DNA from: DASPKW01 sp038244055
GTDB taxonomy: Bacteria > Planctomycetota > Phycisphaerae > Tepidisphaerales > Tepidisphaeraceae
Length of the DNA: 9,578 nucleotides
Direction: 5' to 3'
NCBI GenBank assembly: GCA_038244055.1
Contig: JBBRTW010000266.1
Coordinates: 1 to 9,578, forward strand
In this document: piece by piece, positions 1 through 5,916 of the stretch
Layout of the letters: each line of letters begins with the position of its first letter
How positions within the stretch are numbered: position 1 is the first letter of the stretch
Position numbers and translations under genes: made by a program
The notes under the pieces: generated by a model
Seen by the model: the letters and a program-made list of their open reading frames with translations, nothing else
Database searches by the model: none
Told to the model about the DNA's origin: nothing

Positions 1-2
1 AG

Positions 3-53
3 GGGCCGGTGCATCAGATTTTCCCGCCGCGGCCGGTGGTGCGGAATTTGTGA
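3..53 (+). CDS. C-terminal end of an unidentified upstream gene (partial)
   Basis: This frame is open from the window edge and ends in TGA at 51-53. It gives a 16-residue tail, GPVHQIFPPRPVVRNL. The stop overlaps a GTG at 50 that is in frame with the downstream amidase, a GTGA arrangement common between translationally coupled genes. The tail is too short to recognise, so no function is offered. The other two forward frames are also open at the edge, so the choice rests on the overlap and the plausible protein-like composition. Confidence 0.35.
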   Translation, partial: GPVHQIFPPRPVVRNL

Positions 54-82
54 AGCGGCCGGATTCACCGGATAATTCGCGG

Positions 83-853
83 ATGCCCAAAGTGTATGGA
101 TTGCAGTGGGACATTGCCTGGGAAGACAAGCCCGCGAATTTCGCGCGCATCGATCGTCTGCTCGGCGGCGCGGGAATCGAGGCGGGGAGCCTGGTGGTAT
201 TGCCGGAGATGTTTTCGACGGGTTTTTCGATGAATGTTGGCGCGATCGCGGAAGGACAGGCGAAACCGGCGGAGGCGTATTTGCAATCGGTCGCGCGTCG
301 ATATGGAGTTCATATGCTCGGGGGCGTTGTGAATGTTGGGGATGATGGGTGGGGGCGGAATCAGGCGGTGGTCTATGCGCCCGATGGTGCTGAAATCTGC
401 CGCTACGACAAAATCCATCCGTTCACACTCGGCGGTGAATCCGCGCATTATGCGGCCGGGGGTCGCATTGAAATGTTCGACTGGGGCGGGATGAAAGTCT
501 GCCCGCTGATCTGTTACGACCTGCGCTTTCCGGAAGTGTTTCGCGCGGCGGTGCGGATGGGTGCCCAGGCGTTCGTGGTAATCGCCAATTGGCCGAACCG
601 GCGGGAGAATCATTGGACGACACTGCTGGCGGCGCGGGCGATTGAGAATCAGGCCTATGTGATCGGTGTGAATCGAAGTGGGACGGATCCATCGCATGTG
701 TATTCAGGGCGGTCGATGATTATCGATCCTCATGGGGCGATTCTGGCGGATGGCGGGAATGATGAGGGCATCATCGATGCGGAACTTCGGCGTGAGATAG
801 TGACGAAATGGCGCGATGAGTTTCCCGCGCTGAATGACATGACGCATTCGTAG
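83..853 (+). CDS. Carbon-nitrogen hydrolase, YafV / omega-amidase-like
   Basis: This is a cytosolic nitrilase-superfamily amidase of 256 residues. Its closest recognised relatives are YafV and Nit2 omega-amidases, which hydrolyse the 2-oxo acid amides left by glutamine or asparagine transamination. Numbered from the ATG at 83, the catalytic triad is visible: Glu42 in LPEMF, Lys110 in YDKIHPF and Cys144 in CYDLRFPE. The segments ANWPNRRENHW and LLAARAIENQAYV are family hallmarks. Length is normal for the family. The ATG at 83 is preferred because MPKVYGLQWD begins just before the first beta strand, as in YafV. A GTG at 50 would add 11 residues and overlap the upstream stop. No strong Shine-Dalgarno sequence precedes either start. 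The TAG stop lies inside the GTAG box of the repeat at 850-946. The exact substrate cannot be read from sequence; a role in methionine salvage is possible but has no support from neighbours. Confidence 0.93.
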   Translation: MPKVYGLQWDIAWEDKPANFARIDRLLGGAGIEAGSLVVLPEMFSTGFSMNVGAIAEGQAKPAEAYLQSVARRYGVHMLGGVVNVGDDGWGRNQAVVYAPDGAEICRYDKIHPFTLGGESAHYAAGGRIEMFDWGGMKVCPLICYDLRFPEVFRAAVRMGAQAFVVIANWPNRRENHWTTLLAARAIENQAYVIGVNRSGTDPSHVYSGRSMIIDPHGAILADGGNDEGIIDAELRREIVTKWRDEFPALNDMTHS

Positions 854-946
854 CATGGGCATCCTGCCCATGTGGAGTGCGCGAATGGAAAACAGCGAAG
901 CCTTTCATTGGTCGAGGCTCTTACACGGGCAGGATGCCCGTGCTAC
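850..946. repeat. REP-like inverted pair (REPIN-type) with GTAG boxes
   Basis: Two small palindromes face each other. Left: GTAG at 850-853, then a stem 854-861 / 865-872 (CATGGGCA, loop TCC, TGCCCATG). Right, inverted: stem 924-931 / 935-942 (CACGGGCA, loop GGA, TGCCCGTG), then CTAC at 943-946, which is GTAG on the minus strand. The 23-bp arms (851-873 and 923-945) match in inverse orientation at 21 positions. Both differences fall on one stem pair: T856-A870 on the left is C926-G940 on the right, so both hairpins stay fully paired. GTAG plus hairpin in inverted pairs is the known form of REP doublets mobilised by RAYT (TnpA-REP) proteins. No RAYT gene is in the window. The gap 854-1049 holds this element and otherwise no recognisable gene. 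Confidence 0.8.
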
Positions 947-1049
947 ATGTAAGGTGGCCTTTTGTTCCAAACACGCGGCCCATCCCGCGCGTATATGGAA
1001 GTGTGGTAAATTCCGTTCTCGTCGCGGTCGCCGTCTAAACATATTCAGC

Positions 1050-4000
1050 ATGCGTCCAATCCCCATCCAATTTGCTTTGCTCGCGGCTCTGCTGTCCATT
1101 CAGATCGCGCCGTCCAGGGCCCTCCGCGCGGCCGATGCCCCCGTCGATTTCTCACGCGATATTGAGCCGATTCTCTCCGATGCCTGCTACCACTGCCACG
1201 GCCCGGATGAGAAGGGGCGCAAGGCCAAACTGCGGTTCGATACGAAGGAGGGGGCGTTTCGCATCAAGGATGGAAAGGCGGTGATCGCGCCGGGGAAACT
1301 GGCCGAGAGCGAATTGATCCGGCGGATCAGCACGACCGATCCCGACGACCAGATGCCGCCGCCGGATTCCAATCGCAAGCTTTCCGCCAAGCAGATCGAT
1401 CTGCTCAAGCGATGGGTCGAGCAGGGGGCGGTCTGGAGCGAGCATTGGGCGCTGATTCCGCCCAGGCGGCCGGCGACACCGAAGACGCGGATGGCCGGGT
1501 GGGGGCGGAATGGAATCGATCCATTCATTCTGTCGCGGCTGGAGAAGGAGGGGCTTTCGCCTTCAGCGCAGGCGACCAAGGAAGCGCTGATTCGGCGGGT
1601 GACTTTCGATCTGACTGGATTGCCGCCCACGACGGCCGAGATCGATGCGTTCGCGGCCGATTCATCTCCTGATGCGCACGAGAAGCTGGTCGATCGCCTG
1701 CTGGCGTCGCCGCGCTATGGGGAGCGCATGGCGGTGGAGTGGCTGGATATCGCCCGCTATGCGGATACGCATGGGTATCAGAGCGACCGGTATCGGCCGG
1801 TGTGGGCTTACCGTGATTGGGTGATCAAGGCGTTCAATCAGAATTTGCCCTTCGATCAATTCGCCACCTGGCAGATCGCCGGGGATCTGCTGCCGAATGC
1901 GACAAAGGAGCAGCGGCTGGCGACGGCATTTAATCGGCTGCACATGCAGAATGAGGAAGGGGGGATTGTCGAGGAGGAGTTTCGGGTGGCGTATGTGGTC
2001 GATCGAGTGAATACATTTTCGACGGCATTTCTCGGGCTGACCACCGAATGCTCGCGCTGCCACGACCATAAATATGACCCGATCGCGCAGCGAGATTTTT
2101 ATTCGCTCTTCGCGTTTTTCCAGAATATCGATGAATCGGGGCAGACATCGTATTTCACCAGCTCGACTCCGGTGCCGGCGATGCTTCTGAGCACGGAGGA
2201 GCAGGATGAGAAACTGGCCGAACTCGCGGCGGCGGCGCGGGAGAAGGAAGCGCAGCTCGCGAAGGCCCGCGCGGATTCCTCGGCCGAGTTTGAAAAATGG
2301 CTGGCTGGGCGCGATCCGAAATCGGCCGGGAAAATCGGCGGAGAGATCGCTTCGTTTTCCTTCGATGCAATCAAAGCCAACAAGATCGACAATGCCGTCG
2401 ATCCGAAAAAGCCGGGCAATGCCAACGACAACCCTGCCCTGGTCGAGGGCAAATTCGGCAAGGCGGCGGCGCTTTCGGGTGAGAATGGCTTCACCTTCCC
2501 CGGGCTGGGGCATTTCACGCGCTCGGATCCGTTTACGCTGTCCATCTGGGTCAGCGCCGCAGCGCTCCAACCCCTCCAACCCCGCGCCCTCATTCTGCAT
2601 CAATCCAAGGCGCCGATCGATGCGGGAAGCCGCGGCTATGAGATTCTGCTGGAAGGTGGCCGGGTCGCTTTTGGGCTGCATCACATGTGGCCGGGCAACT
2701 CGCTCAAGGTGGCGACCCGCGCCGCCCTCTTGCCGGGGCAATGGGCACATCTGGCGGTTTCCTACGATGGCTCGAGCCGCGCCGCCGGCGTTCGCATCTG
2801 CATCGATGGCAAGGCGCAGGAGCTCGAAATCATTCGCGATGGGTTGTCGAAAGACATCGCCTATGGCGGCGGCGAGCCCGACCTGGCCATCGGCCATCGC
2901 TTTCGCGATAACGGCTTCAAGGGCGGAAAGGTCGATGAATTCCGCATATTCGACCGCGCTTTGTCGAATCTGGAAATCGAGCAGCTTGCGGGGCTCGGAT
3001 CGCTGGCCGGCGCGCTGGCCGCGCCGGCCGATCAGCTTGGCGCGGCGCAGCGTCAGGCCCTTCTCGACTATTTCAATGCCACGGCCAATGTCGCCGCGAT
3101 CAAAATCGAGCAGGACCTTCGCCAGGCGCGCCATGCATGGTCCAAGGCGATCGATGCGATTCCTGAGATCATGGTGATGAAGGAAATGCCCGCGCCCAAG
3201 CCCGCCTTCATCCTCAAGCGCGGGGCTTACGATGCACCGGGCGAGGCCGTTTCGGCCGACACGCCGCGCGCGCTGCCGCACATGGCGGCCGATCTGCCCA
3301 AGAACCGCTTTGGTCTGGCGAAGTGGCTCACCGCGCCGGATCACCCGCTGATGGCACGCGTGACCGTCAACCGCGCCTGGCAGCAGATGTTCGGGCGCGG
3401 CCTGGTGCTCACCAGCGACAATTTCGGCAAGCAGGGGAGTCCGCCGACGCATCCGGAGTTGCTGGATTATCTCGCCCGCACGTTCGTCGATGATCTTCAC
3501 TGGGACTATAAGGCGCTGCTCCGTCTGATGGCGACATCCGCGACCTACCGCCAGTCTTCGCGCTTGACTCCCGATTTACTCGCGCGCGATCCGCAGAATG
3601 AACTGCTGGCGCGCGGGACGGCGCGGCGGCTGACGGCCGAGATGCTCCGCGATCAGGCTCTTTCGGTTAGCGGCCTGTTGGTTGAAAAAATCGGTGGCCC
3701 CAGTGTCAAACCGTACCAGCCGCCCGGCCTGTGGGAGGAAATTGCCATGGGCCACCCGCAGTACGGCCAGGGCAAGGGCGATGATCTCCACCGCCGCAGT
3801 TTATACACCTTCTGGAAGCGCACAGTCCCGCCGCCGGCGATGATGACCTTCGACGCCGCCGACCGCAGTTACTGCACCGCGCGGCGGCAGTCGACGGCCA
3901 CGCCATTGCAGGCGCTGGCGATGCTCAACGATGTGCAGCTTATCGAAGCGGCGCGGTTGATCGCGGGGAGGATGCTCGAAGAGGGCGGGGCGACCGATGC

Positions 4001-4247
4001 CGCCCGCGTCGGCTGGGCCTTTCGCACCATCACAGGCCGGCGGGCTACGGAGAAAGAGTTGCCCATCCTCCAGCAAATCCTCACCGAGCAGCGCGAGATA
4101 TTCAAAGCCGATCCGTCGGCCGCGAAGAAGCTGCTGGCGATGGGGGAGGCCAAGAGCGATCCGAAACTGGACCTGGTCGAGCTGGCCGCGGGGACTATTT
4201 TGGCGCAGGCGCTGCTGAATCATGATGAGGCGATCATGCGGAGGTGA
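1050..4247 (+). CDS. Secreted PSCyt1 / DUF1549 / LamG-like / DUF1553 protein
   Basis: This is a 1065-residue exported protein of the cytochrome-like family typical of planctomycetes. Residues 1-27 look like a signal peptide: hydrophobic core FALLAALLSIQIA and a likely cleavage at ALRA/ADA. PSCyt1 spans about 33-150 and has a haem-type CYHCH at C46-H50. DUF1549 (PSCyt2) spans about 154-361 and has a second CxxCH, CSRCH at 334-338, followed by DHKYDP. A Glu/Lys/Ala-rich, probably helical segment (383-420) leads into a LamG-like beta-sandwich region (431-647), recognised by FTLSIWV, GQWAHLAVSYDG and KVDEFRIFDRALS. DUF1553 (PSD1) spans about 746-1060, with HPLMARVTVNR and SSRLTPDLLARDPQNELLAR. 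An in-frame ATG at 855 would add 65 residues read through the REP-like repeat, without a signal peptide at the front, so 1050 is chosen. No Shine-Dalgarno sequence is evident. Function is unproven for the family: a periplasmic, possibly haem-binding role in polymer breakdown is often suggested. The usual DUF1501 partner is not downstream. Confidence 0.92.
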   Translation: MRPIPIQFALLAALLSIQIAPSRALRAADAPVDFSRDIEPILSDACYHCHGPDEKGRKAKLRFDTKEGAFRIKDGKAVIAPGKLAESELIRRISTTDPDDQMPPPDSNRKLSAKQIDLLKRWVEQGAVWSEHWALIPPRRPATPKTRMAGWGRNGIDPFILSRLEKEGLSPSAQATKEALIRRVTFDLTGLPPTTAEIDAFAADSSPDAHEKLVDRLLASPRYGERMAVEWLDIARYADTHGYQSDRYRPVWAYRDWVIKAFNQNLPFDQFATWQIAGDLLPNATKEQRLATAFNRLHMQNEEGGIVEEEFRVAYVVDRVNTFSTAFLGLTTECSRCHDHKYDPIAQRDFYSLFAFFQNIDESGQTSYFTSSTPVPAMLLSTEEQDEKLAELAAAAREKEAQLAKARADSSAEFEKWLAGRDPKSAGKIGGEIASFSFDAIKANKIDNAVDPKKPGNANDNPALVEGKFGKAAALSGENGFTFPGLGHFTRSDPFTLSIWVSAAALQPLQPRALILHQSKAPIDAGSRGYEILLEGGRVAFGLHHMWPGNSLKVATRAALLPGQWAHLAVSYDGSSRAAGVRICIDGKAQELEIIRDGLSKDIAYGGGEPDLAIGHRFRDNGFKGGKVDEFRIFDRALSNLEIEQLAGLGSLAGALAAPADQLGAAQRQALLDYFNATANVAAIKIEQDLRQARHAWSKAIDAIPEIMVMKEMPAPKPAFILKRGAYDAPGEAVSADTPRALPHMAADLPKNRFGLAKWLTAPDHPLMARVTVNRAWQQMFGRGLVLTSDNFGKQGSPPTHPELLDYLARTFVDDLHWDYKALLRLMATSATYRQSSRLTPDLLARDPQNELLARGTARRLTAEMLRDQALSVSGLLVEKIGGPSVKPYQPPGLWEEIAMGHPQYGQGKGDDLHRRSLYTFWKRTVPPPAMMTFDAADRSYCTARRQSTATPLQALAMLNDVQLIEAARLIAGRMLEEGGATDAARVGWAFRTITGRRATEKELPILQQILTEQREIFKADPSAAKKLLAMGEAKSDPKLDLVELAAGTILAQALLNHDEAIMRR

Positions 4248-4267
4248 GGGCGTAGTGTAGGGGGGAA

Positions 4268-4299
4268 GACAATGAGACGATGGGACAATGAGACAATGA
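4268..4299 (+). repeat. Octanucleotide tandem array, consensus GACAATGA x4
   Basis: Four head-to-tail 8-mers begin 21 bases after the DUF1553 gene: GACAATGA, GACGATGG, GACAATGA, GACAATGA. Three copies are identical and one differs at two positions. The array is not in an ORF that resembles a protein. I see no terminator hairpin with a T-tract between the gene stop and this array. Confidence 0.85.
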
Positions 4300-4309
4300 G
4301 AAGAGTTGG

Positions 4310-4485
4310 ATGCCGTGGGTGGTGCCATGCTTAGACCCGCCGCCGGTGGATTCCTTTCGCGGGCAGGCGATCATCGGCGGGGATAAGCATGTGGGTGTGC
4401 CGTGCCGACATGCTTATCCCCGCGGAAGGATCCTTCTTCGCGAGATCGAGCCTCCGGCCGCGGGTCTAAGCATGGCACCAGGCAT
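4310..4485. repeat. Four-arm nested palindrome
   Basis: An outer inverted repeat pairs 4320-4340 with 4460-4480 over 21 perfect bases. It continues as ATGCC (4310-4314) with GGCAT (4481-4485) across a 5-base bulge. Inside it, 4377-4392 pairs perfectly with 4408-4423 over 16 bases around a 15-base loop. All four arms carry one 15-mer, CATGCTTANNCCCGC, in alternating orientation: 4326-4340 (+), 4377-4391 (-), 4409-4423 (+), 4460-4474 (-). The outer pair has GA at the variable dinucleotide and the inner pair has TC. No transposase is encoded inside. It resembles a non-autonomous palindromic or MITE-like element, or a structured RNA, but I do not recognise a named family. Confidence 0.8.
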
Positions 4486-4488
4486 TCC

Positions 4489-4511
4489 GTAGATCGACAT
4501 TCCGATGTCGA
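4489..4511 (+). repeat. GTAG-preceded hairpin (possible solitary REP)
   Basis: GTAG at 4489-4492 is followed one base later by a perfect 7-bp stem, TCGACAT (4494-4500) and ATGTCGA (4505-4511), with a TCCG loop. The arrangement matches the REP organisation seen at 850-872, but the stem sequence differs, so it would be a different REP class. There is no T-tract, so it is unlikely to be an intrinsic terminator. A further 8-bp stem, GCTCCGCA (4518-4525) with TGCGGAGC (4542-4549), lies just downstream with a 16-base loop and is of unknown significance. Confidence 0.5.
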
Positions 4512-4569
4512 GTCGGCGCTCCGCACAGCCTCGTCGTTCCATGCGGAGCCTCAGGCTTGTTTCGCGAAT

Positions 4570-4596
4570 TTCTTCGTGCCCTTCGCGCCTTTCGTG
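4570..4596 (-). repeat. Nonanucleotide tandem array, CRCGAARGG-like x3
   Basis: Read on the minus strand there are three 9-mers: CACGAAAGG, CGCGAAGGG, CACGAAGAA. The array ends 15 bases before the start codon of the broken VOC gene, so it may have disturbed that gene's promoter region. Translated on the minus strand it gives an NHERREGHEE peptide, a low-complexity sequence of the kind I recall from spurious ORFs in related genomes (from memory, not checked). Confidence 0.65.
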
Positions 4597-4611
4597 GTTA
4601 GAATCCGGCCC

Positions 4612-4686
4612 ATGCCCGTCAAACCCATCCCCGATCAGTACCACACCGTCACGCCTTACATCATCGTCCACGATGGCGGGGAAGCA
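4612..4686 (+). pseudogene. N-terminal remnant of a VOC (PhnB/glyoxalase-like) gene
   Basis: From the ATG at 4612 the frame reads MPVKPIPDQYHTVTPYIIV followed by HDGGEA. This closely matches the start of PhnB-like members of the vicinal oxygen chelate superfamily, which begin MxVKPIPxGYHTVTPYLIV and continue into a helix ending xFYxxAFGA. Here the match stops after about 25 codons, exactly where the heptamer array begins. The frame then runs through repeat to a TAA at 4744-4746. The rest of the domain, usually another 110 or so residues, is not visible before the alpha-E gene, so metal ligands and the dimer fold are missing and the fragment cannot be functional. It is inferred to be a gene destroyed by deletion or repeat insertion. 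A TAGAAT at 4599-4604, seven bases before the ATG, could be an old -10 element. Confidence 0.65.
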
Positions 4687-4718
4687 GTAGGCGGTAGGCA
4701 GAGGGCAGTCGGCAGTGA
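4684..4718 (+). repeat. Heptanucleotide tandem array, consensus GCAGTAG x5
   Basis: Five consecutive 7-mers are GCAGTAG, GCGGTAG, GCAGAGG, GCAGTCG, GCAGTGA, each within two bases of the consensus. The array starts at the point where the VOC-like reading frame loses similarity, so it marks the breakpoint of that gene. Bases 4719-4792 that follow show no recognisable gene. Confidence 0.8.
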
Positions 4719-4810
4719 GAATGGGAAGTACCGACCTTCCGGGTAATAGGGAACGCCGAGGCGACTTCGGAGGAAGGCGCTGCTGGAATGCATGACTTTT
4801 ATATGTCAAT

Positions 4811-4838
4811 CAACTCGCAACCCTCAACTCGCAACTCT
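4811..4838 (+). repeat. 14-bp tandem direct repeat before the alpha-E start
   Basis: CAACTCGCAACCCT (4811-4824) is followed immediately by CAACTCGCAACTCT (4825-4838), matching at 13 of 14 positions. The second copy ends four bases before the ATG at 4843 and so occupies the position of a ribosome binding site; no Shine-Dalgarno sequence is seen there. Reading through it from an upstream ATG at 4792 gives a QSTRNPQLATLP peptide that is not part of the alpha-E family. Confidence 0.75.
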
Positions 4839-4842
4839 CCCT

Positions 4843-5865
4843 ATGATCACCACTCCTGAAATCACCCACTCTCCCGTGAGTCGCCCGCCGCGGCCGCTTT
4901 TGTCGCGGGTGGCGGAGTCCGCGTTCTGGATGTCGCGCTACATGGAGCGGGCCGAGCATGTCGCGCGCGTGCTGCTGGTCAACATCAACTCGCTGCTGGA
5001 TGTCGGCGATGTTACGGAAGCGGTCGAGCGGCAGTTCTGGAGCGGCTGCCCGCGCATTTTCCTGGTCGATGGCACGCCCGGCGGCGAGGATGCCATGGGC
5101 ACCTCCCGCGAAGGCATCGCCACCCGCATCGCCCAGTTCATGACTTTCGACACTGCCAATCCCAATTCCATCCTCACCTGCATCACCCGCGCCCGCGAGA
5201 ATGCCCGCTCGATCCGCGAGAACCTCTCCTCCGAGATGTGGGAGAACCTCAATACGCTCTACTGGTCCCTGCGCGGCGAGGATGCCTCAGGCCGGTTCGA
5301 TGAATCGCCCAGCGACCTGCTCAAGCAGGTGATGACCGGCTCATTTCTCTTCCAGGGATTGGCCGAGCAGACGCTCTCGCATGGCCAGGTGCTGCACTTC
5401 ATTCAGCTCGGCAAGTATCTCGAGCGGATCGATGTTTCCTGCCGGGTGATCGAAACCAAGTTCGATATTCTCCGCGCCGTCGAGGATTTCGTCGAAAACA
5501 CCGAGCGGAACATGCACCTGCTCTCGGTGGTGCGCTCGTGCTGCGCATTGGAAGCCTTTCGCCGCACGGCCGCCGAGATCGATCCCGATCCTATCGCGGC
5601 GTTTCTCCTGCTCGAGCGCAGTTTCCCGCGCAGCATCTGCTTCGCTTCGCGCTGCGCCCACGAGGCGATCTGCGCGATTCATGCGGCCACCAATCCATCG
5701 GACCCCGATCCCACCGAATCGATCCTCGGGCGGTTGCAGGCCGAGTTGCACTACGCGCAGGCGGGCGAAGTGGCCGGCGACTTGCTGGGCAATCTCCTGT
5801 TGCGCATTCAATCCGCGACACTGGATGCGGTCGTTGCCCTGAAGAAATCGTACTTTTTGCAGTGA
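4843..5865 (+). CDS. Alpha-E domain (DUF403) protein
   Basis: This 340-residue, largely helical cytosolic protein belongs to the alpha-E family (PF04168). Diagnostic stretches are LLSRVAESAFWMSRYMERAEH (residues 19-39, close to the usual N-terminus of the family), ARENARSIRENLSSEMWENL (117-136), LGKYLERIDVSCRV (189-202) and LLGNLLLRIQ (314-323). No signal peptide or membrane segment is seen. Alpha-E genes usually neighbour a circularly permuted ATP-grasp gene and a transglutaminase-like gene, a set proposed to make or modify a peptide by ligation. Neither partner is here, so the biochemical role remains open. The ATG at 4843 is preferred to one at 4792, because the 17 extra residues come from the 14-bp tandem repeat and the remaining length matches the family. 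The PilZ gene follows after 51 bases, so the two may be co-transcribed. Confidence 0.92.
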   Translation: MITTPEITHSPVSRPPRPLLSRVAESAFWMSRYMERAEHVARVLLVNINSLLDVGDVTEAVERQFWSGCPRIFLVDGTPGGEDAMGTSREGIATRIAQFMTFDTANPNSILTCITRARENARSIRENLSSEMWENLNTLYWSLRGEDASGRFDESPSDLLKQVMTGSFLFQGLAEQTLSHGQVLHFIQLGKYLERIDVSCRVIETKFDILRAVEDFVENTERNMHLLSVVRSCCALEAFRRTAAEIDPDPIAAFLLLERSFPRSICFASRCAHEAICAIHAATNPSDPDPTESILGRLQAELHYAQAGEVAGDLLGNLLLRIQSATLDAVVALKKSYFLQ

Positions 5866-5916
5866 TTTGACCTCGGTGGGATTAAGTTCGGTCGCGCGCC
5901 GGTCGATCCAACCCAT

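Noticed and set aside
855..1049. 65-codon N-terminal extension of the DUF1553 gene from ATG 855
   Set aside because: It is translated from the REP-like inverted pair and flanking DNA, does not resemble the family, and would bury the signal peptide that begins at 1050.
2565..2582. 9-bp direct repeat CTCCAACCC x2 inside the LamG-like region
   Set aside because: It encodes an in-frame LQPLQP loop and is too short to signify an insertion on its own.
1662..3500. 612-codon open frame on the minus strand
   Set aside because: It lies entirely opposite the well-supported DUF1549/DUF1553 gene, its product is Arg/Ala/Gly-rich without recognisable domains, and such antisense frames are expected in GC-rich coding DNA.
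4414..4809. 131-codon minus-strand frame in the repeat-rich gap
   Set aside because: It is read through the palindrome, nonamer and heptamer arrays and gives only low-complexity peptide.
4792..4842. 17-codon extension of the alpha-E gene from ATG 4792
   Set aside because: Most of it is read from the 14-bp tandem repeat; the family-like sequence starts after ATG 4843.
4248..4842. CRISPR array or tRNA/rRNA gene in the repeat-rich gap
   Set aside because: The repeats are of different sequence and period without spacer-sized unique intervals, and no cloverleaf or conserved RNA core was seen.
5867..5872. TTGACC as a -35 box for the PilZ gene
   Set aside because: No -10-like hexamer lies 16-18 bases downstream.
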